Positions 25,008 to 36,399 are shown, counted from the stretch's first letter. The stretch is DNA of 64,000 bases from Ganoderma boninense (GCA_002900995.3 CM035312.1:3492602-3556601), one strand, 5' to 3'. Notes: a model not told the origin generated them from the sequence alone. Translations and numbers: made by a program.

Positions 25008-27547
25008 TCACTGGACGAGGGAAATGCGCAGAGGCAGTGCAGACCCGAGCTCAGGCTTCCCGCGGACGATCGGGACCATCTCGATCCCGGCTGGCGCACA
25101 CTGGATCTCGACCTTCTCCGTCGGGAGGTGGAACTGGAACGTCTCCACCAGATCGCCGAGAAACGCCTGCATCTCGATCAACCTGCAAAGACATGGGGAA
25201 AACGCGTGAAGTCAGGGCTCCTGTCAGTGGTCACGACGCGGGGAAGGTGCTGGACATCGATGAATGGGGAGATCGACAGAGGGATGGTTACGCACGCGAA
25301 GCGCCATCCAATGCATCCCCGGAACCCAGTAGCTGCAAGTTGGTGTCAGCGATGCATGTATAGGTGCGAGTGGCTGGGATGCATATCGCTTACAGAACGT
25401 TAACCTGCGGCAGGAGGCATGGACATGCATGATGCATGGAGTGAGCCGGCGAGTTAGAGACGAAAATATCGGAGATGGCTCACAGGTTCGCGAAGACCCC
25501 AACATTCGTAGGTTGCTTAGCCGTCTCGAGCCGGGAGAACCGGTCGGGGTTCCACTCGTCAGCGTCTTCGCCCCAGACGTCAGGAAGCCTTCACAAAACC
25601 GGTATCATGCGTTCAAGCTTGCCATGCGAAGAACAACGAGAGAGGCACACGCACCGCTGGTACGCGGAGAACGACGCGTAGAACACCTGCCCCGCCTTGA
25701 CCGGGATGTCGGAGACCGTCTCGCCCATGGTCGACACGACTGGCCGCGAGAGGGGGATCACGTCGTCCTGCACCGCGACGCGCGGGATGCCGATGGCGAT
25801 CGGGTGCAGCCGCAACGTCTCCTGCCCAACCACCGAGCAAGCAAAAGCAAATCGTAAGTAGTCCGCTCCACCCTGCGCCGAGCGCGGTCTGAGGATGACA
25901 AGTTTTAGTGGTAAGTACTCGCCTTGATTGCGTTGTTCGTGAGCGTGAGCGCGTCCAAGTCTTCCGTGGTGAACTCGCCCCCTCCGCGCGCGATGACCCG
26001 CGAGTGGGCGGCGCGGATCTCCTCGCGCATGAGTGCCTGGTACGCGGGGTGGCGCGCGAGCTCGTAAAGCACGAACGCGAGCGTCTTCGACGTCGTCTCG
26101 TTGCCCGCGGCCGTCAGCGTGAACATCTCTGCGATCAGCTCCTCGTCGTCCAGCCGCGTGCTCGTGTCGGCGGATGAGTTTGCCTTGACTAGTGCACGTA
26201 ATATGCATCGTGAATGATCACAGGAGGGAGAGGAAGAAGGACGCACTGAGGATTATCATCACGTCCTTGCTGTTGAGGTTGCGCTCGGAGTGGATCTCCT
26301 GGCTCCGCTGGCGCAGGATCTGCTTGCCATATTGCCGGAAGAGGTTGTTCAGGTTCCGCAGGCGCGTGAACGGCTCCCCGGGGAGGTATCTGAACAGCTT
26401 GAGGATCGGCATCGGGATGTAATCCCACGCTGCGCGGAAGAGAATGATGGCGTTGGAGGGCTGGAAGTAGACGTCCTTGCTAGAAAATCTAAAGCTCAGC
26501 GACTGGATGCTATGTCAAGCCGTGTACTGACGCGATATTCTCGTAGCCTTTGGAGAGCGTGCTTCCACCGTCATCGAGGGTATTATAGTCGTAGTCGAAC
26601 GCGGCTGTTGAGCTGATCAGAACGCACAAGCTGTGTTTTCTCCCGAACTGAGAATACATACCTTCCCCAATGACGTCCAGGGTCGCGCGCGCAAGCCACT
26701 TGTTTATCATGATATCCAGCTCTCCCGTAGCGACGAGCTCGCCTTTCAATTTCTCGGATAGCTGCCAGCAGAGGTCAGCCCACACGAGTGTGGAATTAGT
26801 GGAGCGGCATACCTTGCCAACGATGCGTTGGAATAGGGGCAAGAATCCCCGCAGCTGAGTTGCGTTGAAAGCAGGTTGCATGATATTCCGGTGCCGGTGG
26901 TGATCCTCTCCTAGGAACACGGCGTACCCATGAGTCAAACAATATACTCCATGAAATGATAAGAAGGAGTCTTACCTAACACCGTCGCAACCCCAGGTCC
27001 GGCCATGATCCATTGCGTAAAGTTCTGGGATGTCTTCTTGGTGTAGTTGTACCCCGATTTGTGGAACACATGCTGGATCGCCTAGGAGCGCCGCAGTCGA
27101 GTTGAACATCAGCGCGGCTGCGTTGGAGTAGACGCAGAAGCGAACGCGACGCAATGCATACCATGGGATCCACTGTCATGAGGACATCTGTCTATACAAG
27201 ACAGGGTCGAGAAGCATGGTCAGAAGGTGCGGACGTGCGGAACGACTTGAAGTCGGAGGGAAACTTACTCCGAACACACCGCGGGTCCGCCAGGTCATGC
27301 CATACTCTTTGATCCATTGGAACTCCATAGCCCCCACCTCCTCTTGACGGGCAAGGGCGGCCTCGTGTCCTAACGGAGGGGTCGTTAATGTTCCAAATCG
27401 ACTGAGGCAGTAAATCGCACTCTTACCGAACAGGAAGGACGGGGAGGGCGGCCCTCTAATGCGCTTGATGCCCTTGCTCTTTCGCGAGCGCAGGCCGAGC
27501 CAGATGATACCGAATGAGATAAAGCCTGCTAGGAGGTAAAACGACAT
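25008..27547 (-). CDS. cytochrome P450 monooxygenase (P450-2), apparently intact
   Basis: Same family and exon plan as the neighbour at 20368-22970. Anchor MSFYLLAGFISFGIIWLGLR, hinge GPPSPSFLFG, EDHHRHRNIMQPAFNATQL, I-helix TAAGNETTSKTL (asparagine where P450-1 has histidine), ETLRLHPIAIGIPRVA (ExxR), WNPDRF, and haem signature FSTGFRGCIGWRF. The signature is built across an 11-nt microexon (25394-25404), giving LTFSTGF at the junctions. C-terminus PLRISLVQ is the same as in P450-1. I see no frame break in the segments checked, including the KDVMIIL region where P450-1 is broken. About 550 residues expected. Substrate unknown; gene pairs like this are commonly involved in secondary or xenobiotic metabolism in wood-decay fungi, which is only a general expectation. 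Confidence 0.85.
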
Positions 27548-27756
27548 GACTCGGGATGAGATGGGGGAGCAGCTACTAAGGCGAACGCTGCGAAGTTCAA
27601 GATGTTGCACCCTGAAGGTGACCATTTATACATTGCGGACATCGCCTTCGAGGAGCCCACGGTCGCGAGAGTGTCGATGACTCGAGGAGAATTGACTTTT
27701 GGGGTCAGCAAGTTAAGAAGTGGTGTGATGACCCTGCAATGACAAAAGTCCGATCG

Positions 27757-27830
27757 GCCGTAATTCAGTTCGAAGAGCCCCACATAAGACTAGCTTACGC
27801 CCAGACGAACCATGGAAAAGTTGGCCCCTC
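27757..27830 (-). promoter_or_regulatory. conserved upstream element of P450-2
   Basis: Counterpart of 23624-23695. The 16-bp core is at 27793-27808, about 246 bp before the P450-2 ATG at 27547. Distance to the ATG differs from P450-1 by more than 400 bp, so the intervening DNA changed while the element stayed. Confidence 0.55.
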
Positions 27831-28368
27831 TGCTAAGTATAGTCACTTCACAAATGGACAGTGGCATATGGAGAAACCTCATTTTCCGCACCTTCATGTC
27901 GGGAAACTTTGAACCGAAGGTGCTTCAAAACTCCTGACATTTTGAATATAATCGAATACCCAACACTCACTCTTGCGTTACCTGCTCTGGCCATGTTAGA
28001 CCTCCAAACGTGAATATCTCGAGGCGCGTAGACTGTCATTGAGTTGAATTGACTCAGCAGCTATTGCGGGTCCGAAATAATGACGTGTGGCAAGTGCGGT
28101 GCGTGGTTATCGGTACGTAAGCGTACCAAGGACATATGACCCTGCGTTCTATTCAGCCAGCACTCTGCGTGAGAGAATGAGTGGGGAGGAAGGACGGCGA
28201 CCCACTACACCTATGTGCACGGAGGTTACCAACCTCCTCCATGCGCTGACAGTTCAACAATTCCCGATCGCGATTGGCGATTAGCGGCAGGGGAGATTCC
28301 TTGGTAGCCGTGTCGATGGAGTATGCTATTCGAGACTGAATAAGGCGAGTTTATAGAGGCTTCAAGGC

Positions 28369-28740
28369 ATGTGCCAAATTCGTTCTGGAAGGTACGAAAC
28401 CTTGATACATGCTGAGAACCTAGGACATTATGAAGCAGACTGGATAATCAGCTGTGGTGTAGTGCTGAGGATGTTGAACATACCGGAAAGCATTGACAAA
28501 GATATGTGTTATCAACATCTTGCTGGAGAAATGGAAGGAACTGGAGCCAGGGGAGGGATCCCCCAGCCTTGCAGAGATGCGAGCGGCATGGGGTGCCGGA
28601 GAGGCCCAGCATTACACAGCGTCTCGAGGGCTTGCGGCTGGTGACGTGGGCCTACTTGGCGAAATTCGCGGCGATATTCGACGAGGTGTAGTTCCCTTCA
28701 ATGGACTATACGTGCATAAGAAGTATAATGTAGCATAATC
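28369..28740 (+). other. possible relic coding sequence, unknown
   Basis: Two protein-like pieces lie in adjacent frames: ILLEKWKELEPGEGSPSLAE at about 28514-28573 and LRLVTWAYLAKFAAIFDEV ending at a stop near 28691. They look like one protein end split by a frameshift near 28610. I do not recognise the family, and no start or promoter is evident. The rest of 27831-28954 shows nothing. Confidence 0.25.
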
Positions 28741-28954
28741 GCGAGAGCGGTAAGAGGTTAAGATGAAGTGGGAAGAGACGCCAGAGTCGGCGCCAAACGA
28801 CCGGTGGCGAGTCGAGGAGCTAGCGCTAGCGGTGCGGCTTGACTCAGAACCACCATCGTCGACTCGACTAGGAATGTTTCTCAGTACATCATCCATAGAA
28901 ACTTGAAATGCCCCTATTGCGTTGCCGACCTCTTCACTATATCTCACTTAGATC

Positions 28955-31097
28955 ATGCAGAACGACTATAGTCGACTTGAACTTGAACTTGAACTTCAAG
29001 TTGAACTTTCTTATCATCTTCAACTTGTCGGGGAACTTTCCAGTGCACTCCCGGAGGGAATCTTGGCCAAAGAACAGACCCTAAATGCTGTGACGTGTCC
29101 AGGTGCGAATTCTCGTCCTTCCTGGATGACGACATGTTCATACCCAAAAACTCCAGGTCAACGTCTGCTCGCCAACGAGGATAGGAAAGCGCTCAGCCAG
29201 CTTGCCCCCCGCGAAGTACAGGAGTGGTGCCTGTTGAGGATCACTCATTATCGCAACCACAACCGCATCCTTCGCGAAGGATATGGCGCTGCAGCTCTCA
29301 ACGCGATCTCCAAAAACAAGTCCCACATTCGTGCCCTCCGCACCGCATACAACGATGCCGCACCCATTCACCAGCGCCTCCCCCCAGAAGTACTCATTGA
29401 GGTATTCTCCCATGTTCATCCAGTCGTGATGCCCATCGTTCCCCGACCACGAGTTCCCGTGTTGTGCATTTGTCGATTCTGGCGAAGGCTACTTTTCAGC
29501 ACACCTCGTTTCTGGGCCAACCTCCTCAGTTTGCAAACCTGGGAGACCTTGATCTGGAAACGCCACATGCGTCGTTTTCGCGCAGCACTAGCACGATCTG
29601 CACCCGAAAACCTTGCCCTCTCTATCCCGTACTATAGCGAGGCCATCGTCGACACCTTGACACCCCATGCTAGCCGCCTTTCCTCGTTCAACGTAGGCCC
29701 CACTCTACTACTCGACCGCGAGCAGATCGCACATCCCAAACTCCAACAACGACTGCTCTGTGTTTTTCATCCCCCCTTTGTCGAGCTTGAGATGTGGCAT
29801 ACATCCCCTCTGACCTTCAGCTTCACTCTTTTTCCCAAACTCCGGTCCCTTCAGCTCCAGCATACACACTTCCATCCTCCAGTCGTGCCATACCTATCCC
29901 TCTGTCACCTCAGGTTGGACCACTGCGCCGTTCGCCCCTCGCCCACCGCTCCCCATGTCCATGCGATGTGGGCCATCCACAACACTCTCGAATTCTTCCC
30001 GTCCCTGGAGACGCTATCCTTGACCTGCTGCTTGTCGGACAAAGATCCCGCTGACGTCTTCGGCGTGCTGCCCGCGCCAGACCTTTCAAAGAGCGTGCCC
30101 CTTCCGCGCCTGCGCCACCTCGCACTCGCGGATCTCTGCGACCACATGCACCGCTTCCTCTCGCACCTCGCGTTCCCTCCAACCACCGCTCTCGCGCTCC
30201 AGACCGAGTTCGGCAACCCAGCCACCCTGTTCGCGGGCCTCAGCGATCCCGCCCCCGCGCCCCACGCCGAGCTCCACCTCGAAATCCAGGCATCCAGCGA
30301 CTCGTGCGAGGAGTCCGTCGGTTGGGAGACGCGCGGCGCCGGCGACGGCGTCCGCCCCGTGTGCGTTCGGCTCCCGAGCGCGACCACCGGCCCCGCGACG
30401 ATCGCGCACTTCACCCGCGAGCTCGTCGCCGCGCTCGCCCCCGCCCGAGGGCTGACGACGCTCACCGCCGTGGGGCGGTGAACATCTACCGGTACTGGGA
30501 CGAGCTCTGGCCCGCACTCGGGCCGCAGCTGCGCCGCCTGGTCTGCGCGGAGCAGGACCCCAAGGAGCTCGTCTCGCAGCTCGAGCGGGAGAGATTTGAC
30601 ATTGGGCTGGTAGGTGCCATGGACGCGGGGACGTTCGCGTGTCCCGTCCTGGAGGTCTTGGCGCTGGAGTGGCACCTGCCGCCGCGGCTCGACTATGGGC
30701 TCACGGGGACTGGCGCGTCCTGCGGGACCGCGACGACGGCCGATATCTGGGGCACCGCGCGGGTGGGCTGCTGCCGTCGTTGCGCGCGTTCTGCGAGATG
30801 CTCAGAGCGTGCCTCAGCGCGCGGGTGGCGGGGATGTGCAGCCCGCTTCGCAGGCTGGAGGTCAAGGTGTGCCCGACCAGGGTGGACGGCGATGTGGCTG
30901 GGGTCTCAGTTGTTTTGCAAGAGTGGCAGATCGCTTTGGCGGAGGAGCGGATGCGCGACAAGTTGGGCGATCTGGTTGAGGACATCGCTGTCGTCGGTGG
31001 TTGCCTAGTGATCGCTCTTGTTGCTTGCATCATCATACGTCCGATGTGGTTAATGTCGTTTACCGCGAACATTTTCTCGAACTTGTCGGCCCGGTGA
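28955..31097 (+). pseudogene. F-box protein gene FB1, frame-broken at 3' end
   Basis: F-box proteins recruit substrates to SCF ubiquitin ligases. Exon 1 (28955-29102), a 54-bp intron and a long exon 2 give an F-box at RLPPEVLIEVFSHVHP followed by about 300 residues of leucine-rich, LRR-like sequence (for example FFPSLETLSLTCCLSD). The N-terminus LELELELQVEL is encoded by an ACTTGA tandem repeat (about 28975-29008). The frame ends at 30481 where TGGGGC (four G) stands; the related copy FB5 has five G at this point and continues. Reading on in the next frame gives VNIYRYWDELWPALGPQLRR. An 11-bp insertion near 30690-30705, relative to FB5, changes the frame again before RDRDDGRYLGHRAG and the end DLVEDIAVVGG. 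Either the C-terminus is lost or two indels are errors. FB2 follows 170 bp downstream. Confidence 0.75.
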
Positions 31098-33905
31098 TCC
31101 GGTCAGTCAGATTGACTCAACGTGCGTTAGCCTCCTAGTTGACTCGAAACCCCCACTTGTAAGGAAACCTATTTAGTGCCGACCATAGTTTGAGCCAGTT
31201 CTTCCTCCTCACCGCGACGTATTCATCCTCTGTTCGTATTGAACGCTCTGATTCCCGTTTCGCTGCCATGCAGGACGACGCCGATTCAACAGAGACAGAG
31301 TTGCTGCACCTGGGAGACCTGGCTCTCCCCGAGGACACGCCTGTCCTTGATGTCGTGGCATGTGCAGGTATGACTTTTGATTCTTCACATATCGCAATAT
31401 GCTCACAAACTGCTCCAGGTCAACGTCTCCTCGCTGACGATGATAGAGTCGCACTCGGCCAACTTCCCCCCCGCGAAGTCCAGGAGTGGTGCCTGTCGAG
31501 AATCATAAAGTATCAGAACGACAACCGCCTCCTTCGCGGGCGGTACGGCGCTGCGGCCCACAACGCCGTCTCCAAGAACAAGTCCAACATCCGTGCCATC
31601 CGATCCGCATACAACGACGCTGCACTCATCAACCGCCACCTCCCTCCAGAGATGCTCATGGAGATCTTCTCCCATGTCCACCCCGCCACGTTGATTCCTC
31701 GGCCACGCCTGCCCGTATTGGGAGTCTGCTGCTACTGGCGACGACTGCTTTTCCACACCCCTCAGTTCTGGGCCAACCTCCTCAGCTTGCCATCCTGGAA
31801 GTCGTGGATTGCCGAATACCACCATGAGGCCCGCCGCTTCGGGGCCGCCATGGCCCTGTCTGCACCTCGAATTCTTGCCATCTCTATTCCGTATTGCTAC
31901 CCCTTCATCGCGGACATCCTGGCATCCCACGCCGCTCGGCTTTCCTCCTTGAAAGTAGGCCCCACTGAGTACTACGTGGGAAGCATCGCCCGGGTCCTCG
32001 AACAGGACATGCCCCTTCTCACGCATCTTATCGTCCTCTATCAGCTGCCGTTGGACTTGAAGCATGCAGCGATATTTGCCTTGAGCCTGCCTAGATACCC
32101 CAATATCCGGACTATCGAGTTCGAGGGCGCGCACTTCTACAGCCCGGCCGCGCCCAGCACGTCTCTGCGCCACCTCAAGCTCACGCGGTGCGCGATCCTG
32201 CCTCCTCCACCCAGCACCGTCCGGGCACTCTGCGCCATGCTCGCCGCTCTCAGGTCGTTTCCGAACCTGGAAACGCTCTCCCTGATCTACAGCTTGTCCG
32301 CGGACGACCCCCGCGGCAACAAGCTTCCACTTCCAATGCTCACAGAGACCACCCACCTCCCATGCCTGCGCAACCTCGAGCTCGAGGACCTCCCTGCGTA
32401 CATCCCCCTGTTCCTCTCGCACCTGGTATTGCCTTCGACCACCGCGCTCGTGCTCGAGCCTGTCTACATGCGCGACTACTCCCGACGGGCTCTGGTCATC
32501 CCGCTGTTCCCGGGCATCAACCCCTCTCCTCCAAGTACGAGTCCCTCTGACACGGAGCTCAGCCTCAGTCTCTATTGCCGCATGAAGCGCAACTACGAGA
32601 ATGTGGCGCGCTGGGAGATGCACGGGCCCGGCGTCCGCCCCGTACGCGTCACGCTCCCGAGCACTCGCCTCCGTACCGCAGACACCGTCGCTCTCGTGGC
32701 CAACTTTACCCGCAAGCTCGTGGCCGCGCTCACCCCCGTGCCCGTGCCCGTGCCCGTGCCTGCCACACCGCTGGGCGTGACCTCGCTAACGATCACCCAG
32801 TCGTTCGGGTATCTTGACCAGAGCGACTGGCGGCAGCTGCTGCTCGAGCTCCCGGCGCTCCGCCGCGCAGATTGCATGACGGGAGGACGCTGGGCCACGA
32901 ATTCGCTTGTCAGCGTGCTCGGGGAGCCGATTCCAGAGTCGCCGAGATTCCTGTGCCCCCGACTGGCGGAGCTGGGGCTGGGATGGAGCATGCCCCGCGA
33001 CACCGATCTGGGCCTGGGGCTGCCCCGGGGTCACGAAGGAGGCCTTCAAGTTGGGGAGTGGGACTCGCTCACGCTGCAGCAGGATTCAGACTCGGATGAC
33101 GGCCATCTTGGAAAGACGGAGGGCACCCCTCCTGCGTCCGGACTCGCAGCGTCGCTGGCCGAGTTCTGTGGCGAGGTCGGTGCGTGCCTCACCGCGAGAG
33201 CGGCGGGGCGTTGCGAGCCGATCCGGAAGCTCTCGGTTTCCTTGTACGTGCACGTGGAGTGCCGGTATCCGAACTTACCCCGCGTGCTGGAGGGGTGGCA
33301 AGTGGCGTTGGTCGAGCAGCGGCTCCGCCGCGCATTGGGCCATCTGGTGGGAGATGTGGCTGTTGGTAGGGAAGTCAACTGACCTATCTGTCCCATGTCC
33401 TCTTTCCGTGTGTACAGTCAGGTGAATTGAACGACCTCAGCAGTTCTCAGCTTCGAAGAGTTAACGATATTCTGCAGTAGAATCAGCACACCGCTACACA
33501 AAGTGCAGATCGAACCCAGGTGAGAGCGTCTGGGCCTGGAAGTCATGTGTACACAGTACAGGATTTTGCCCGTGACGTTTCTCGACACACTCTTCGAGTC
33601 TATGTTGCACCCTTCACTGAAGCTCTTTCCGCTGCGAATGAGCCACTGGCATAGTAGGCAAGATCGATAGTTATGTGGAAAGTGCGCTCGCCTCCGCAGA
33701 GGGCATAGGCGTCCTGAGGTGGTTAAGTAGATCCCGTTCGGCTGCAGGCCGAGCGTCGCGAGGTTCCGTCGGCGTGAGCCCGTCGGATGGGCTGGCTGAC
33801 GGAGCGTTGACGGAGAAGATGGAAGAGTTGAACTTAGCGGATCAGTTCGGAGACGGCCTCTATTGGTTCATTTCCAAAAATGAACTTAGCTGAGTAATAA
33901 ATTAG
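29930..33905 (+). repeat. F-box segmental duplication, copy I
   Basis: From about 29930 (inside FB1) through FB2 to 33440, and again at about 33790-33905, the sequence corresponds in inverse orientation to 59790-56010. The spacer between FB1 and FB2 (TTGTCGGCCCGGTGATCCG near 31082) is kept in both copies, so the unit was copied as DNA and not as mRNA. The part 33440-33790 has no evident partner. Confidence 0.8.
31268..33382 (+). CDS. F-box protein FB2, intact
   Basis: Two exons (31268-31367, 31419-33382; intron 51 bp) give 687 residues. MQDDADSTETELLHLGDLAL is the start, at an ATG shared in context by FB3 and FB4. The F-box is HLPPEMLMEIFSHVHPATL near residue 115, followed by VLGVCCYWRRLLFHTPQFWA, the usual 'wall after the box', and then leucine-rich repeats-like segments (LRHLKLTRC, FPNLETLSLIYSLS, LRNLELEDLPAYIPLFLSHL). 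A PVPVPVPVPA stretch comes from a CCCGTG microsatellite near 32737. The C-terminus ends LGHLVGDVAVGREVN. It would act as substrate receptor in an SCF ligase; no substrate is inferable. This is the only copy of the five whose frame is open to the family's natural end. Confidence 0.8.
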   Translation: MQDDADSTETELLHLGDLALPEDTPVLDVVACAGMTFDSSHIAICSQTAPGQRLLADDDRVALGQLPPREVQEWCLSRIIKYQNDNRLLRGRYGAAAHNAVSKNKSNIRAIRSAYNDAALINRHLPPEMLMEIFSHVHPATLIPRPRLPVLGVCCYWRRLLFHTPQFWANLLSLPSWKSWIAEYHHEARRFGAAMALSAPRILAISIPYCYPFIADILASHAARLSSLKVGPTEYYVGSIARVLEQDMPLLTHLIVLYQLPLDLKHAAIFALSLPRYPNIRTIEFEGAHFYSPAAPSTSLRHLKLTRCAILPPPPSTVRALCAMLAALRSFPNLETLSLIYSLSADDPRGNKLPLPMLTETTHLPCLRNLELEDLPAYIPLFLSHLVLPSTTALVLEPVYMRDYSRRALVIPLFPGINPSPPSTSPSDTELSLSLYCRMKRNYENVARWEMHGPGVRPVRVTLPSTRLRTADTVALVANFTRKLVAALTPVPVPVPVPATPLGVTSLTITQSFGYLDQSDWRQLLLELPALRRADCMTGGRWATNSLVSVLGEPIPESPRFLCPRLAELGLGWSMPRDTDLGLGLPRGHEGGLQVGEWDSLTLQQDSDSDDGHLGKTEGTPPASGLAASLAEFCGEVGACLTARAAGRCEPIRKLSVSLYVHVECRYPNLPRVLEGWQVALVEQRLRRALGHLVGDVAVGREVN

Positions 33906-34075
33906 TCATTCATCGATTCGTCCTGGCCATCGTCGTCCCGCTCCCACTCGCACTCCATCTGTGCCCCCTATAAGTGCACATATTCACACTGACAGCCATG
34001 CCAAGGGCACGCACGCGGTTTCTCGCGCACATCCACACGCTTTTTCCTCCCTCAAAGCTAACGTAGTCTGCAAGA
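33383..34075. other. intergenic with duplicated tail
   Basis: 33383-33440 and 33790-33905 are shared with the inverted block at 56010-56390 (the second includes ATGAACTTAGCTGAGTAA near 33880). The remainder up to 34075 is the promoter side of the quinone oxidoreductase gene and carries pyrimidine-rich sequence near 33920-33960. Confidence 0.5.
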
Positions 34076-35649
34076 ATGCGCGCTGTCCTGGTGAAAGACG
34101 GCAAGGGGCCGATCGAGAATCTCTACATCGGGGAGGCCGAAAAGCCCGTCCCAGGGCCAGGCCAGGTTCTTGTCAAGGTTTGGATCTGTTTTCTTATCAT
34201 ATAACCTACTTGCTGACTGTGCTTTCAGGTCAAGTTCTTCGGTTTGAACCGGATGGACCTCAGTCAGCGCGAGGGGAGATATCCGCCGCCTCCCGGAGCC
34301 TCAATGATCCTCGGTGTAGAGTTCTCAGGGCACGTCGAACAAGTGGGGGAAGGCGTATCTGAGTGGGTACCGGGCGATGATGTTTTGGGCCTTACAGGAG
34401 GCGTGAGTACCGTGGCACGGATACACGCCTTGATATGCAGTCCGACCTCGGCCGGTCGCTGCCAAGGCGCTTACAAGCACAAGCGGATGTCCTGACGGTG
34501 CTTACATTGAACCTTTAGGGCGCATATGCGGAATATGTTGTTGCGCCTCGCGGCAACTTGCTCAAGAAACCAGCCCATCTGTCCTGGGCTGAAGCCACCA
34601 GCATTCCTGAAGTCATGCTCACAGGTACATGATCGTTCAGCTCAGGCATATGCACCGACCGCGACAGAAGTGGAGGCTGACCTGCTTTTGCCGCAGCGTT
34701 CCAAGCTCTGGTGGTACTCGCAGAGGTCAAGCAAGGCGACGACGTCCTCGTCCATGCCGGCGCGTCCGGGGTGGGCATCGCCGCGATCCAACTGGCTCGG
34801 CTGTACGGCGCGTGAGTTGTGGTAGCAGCGGACACACGCGCTTCTCGGTGCGGGTATACTGATCGCCGCCCTTTCGCAGGAGGACGGTGACGGCCACAGC
34901 GTCTACCAAGGACAAGCTCGATATGCTGCTGCAGCTTCCGCACGGGGCGACGCACGCCGTGAACTACAAGGAGCAGGACTTTGCCGAGGAGGTGAAGAAG
35001 ACCACGGGCGGCAAGGGCGTCGACGTGATCATCGACTTCGTCGGACAGTCGCACTGGAACCAGAACATCGAGTCGCTCGCTTTATGACGGGCGCATGACG
35101 CTGCTCGCCCTCCTGAGCGGTAAGTTGAAGTTCTCTACGATGCCTAGGCTCAGCCGTATAACTTGTGGTTGTGGATTGCGCTTGCTGAGCGGTGCCGCAC
35201 AGGTGCTGAGGTTTCCAAGTTCAACCTTGCCCCCATCCTGTATAAGCGCCTGCGCATTCAGGGATCGACGTTGCGGGCTCGCTCCGTGGAGTATCAAGGA
35301 GGTCTGGTCGCGAGGTGCGGGACCTCTGAGATTGTCAGTGTTGGATCCCGTTTGTGACACGAGCACGCTTGCAGGTTTAAGCGAGAGGCATTGGACCACA
35401 TCACTGGTGCCGCCGGCGACGGCAAGGTGCGAATGTACATCCACGAGGTTCGTCCTTTCTCGCTCTTGGAGGCCGGGTCAGCACACTGGTATGAAACAAC
35501 TGCTCTGTTTCAGATTTATCCTTGGACCAAGATTCAGGAGGCACATCGCGAGATGGAGGCAAACAAGAACAGGTTCGCCATGTCCTTACTGCTGCGAGCC
35601 GTGCTCACATCCTGAAAACAGCGGAAAGATCGTCGTCGAGGTTGTCTAA
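34076..35649 (+). CDS. quinone oxidoreductase / zinc-independent MDR (PIG3-like), one frame break
   Basis: Medium-chain dehydrogenase/reductase that would reduce quinones or enones with NADPH. Nine exons (34076-34177, 34229-34402, 34519-34624, 34697-34811, 34880-35119, 35203-35314, 35375-35447, 35514-35572, 35622-35649). Features in order: [15 protein letters not shown], the cofactor-binding [51 protein letters not shown] and the end GKIVVEVV, all as in TP53I3/PIG3-type enzymes. Zinc ligands of true alcohol dehydrogenases are absent. Coding length is 1009 nt, one more than a multiple of three: at about 35084 TTATGACGGGCG gives a stop, while LALYDGRM would need one or two bases changed. The rest is so well kept that a sequence error is likely. 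A cytosolic enzyme is expected. Confidence 0.85.
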
Positions 35650-36167
35650 AGCGTGAAGAACGCGCCCTTAGTGAACGTTCTGATAGGAAGATGCGTTATC
35701 ATACAGACTGTACCGCGAAGTCTGTGTATCCGTGCCATGCACGTTTGTTCTGCCGAGTATCCAGGTTATTGTGAACTCTATCTACTTCCTGGCTACTACC
35801 TTCGTATGTCGTTCGGATATAATCTCCGTAGGTATGTGCCTTCTACTAAGTGCACTTGCCAGCGGAGCAGTTCAAGAAATCGGCTTTGCGCTGCGTGTGC
35901 ACCGCTCAAGTTCCTCGCTCGCTGTTGCTGCGCAAGCGGCGACGATTTCTCCGGGCTTTATATAGCGAAGAAGCGACGTCGGCAAGATATCCACCAGACC
36001 CAGAAGCACATGTCGATGGACACGGCACCCGGTGCTCACAGGATGTTATTCATCGGCACGAGCAGCTATCTGTATACCGGTGGCCCGGATAGGTTCATGC
36101 GTTCTACTTCCAGAGGGTACGAAATCTGCACTGAATCGTGGTCCTAGGAACATGAGAGAAAAATATG
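35650..36167. other. intergenic, no recognised gene
   Basis: Region between the oxidoreductase 3' end and the tRNA. Its only clear signal is the T-run on the minus strand next to the tRNA 3' end near 36155-36166, a likely RNA polymerase III terminator. Confidence 0.5.
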
Positions 36168-36257
36168 CTGCCCCAGTGAGACTCGAACTCACGACCTTCC
36201 GATGCCATCTCCTTGGAGTTAACAGTCGGACGCTGTAACCAACTCAGCCATGGGGCA
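36168..36257 (-). tRNA. tRNA-Asn (GTT) with 16-nt intron
   Basis: On the minus strand the cloverleaf is complete: acceptor TGCCCCA/TGGGGCA, D stem GCTG/CAGC, anticodon stem TCCGA/TCGGA, T stem GTGAG/CTCAC with loop TTCGAGT, discriminator G. The anticodon GTT is at 36223-36221. A 16-nt intron occupies 36219-36204, one base 3' of the anticodon, the canonical position. The mature form would be 74 nt before CCA addition. T-rich sequence follows the 3' end. Confidence 0.93.
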
Positions 36258-36399
36258 TGTGTTTGGGTGGCTTGCACTAGTCATCAAGACTAAATTAGCT
36301 CATGGCATCCGTGGCCGCATCTGTCCCGGAAATGTGTCTCGTATCCAGGGCGATTTGAGTCTCTCGCCCTCCTGCGCTAGCCACCCGCTCTATTTTGCC

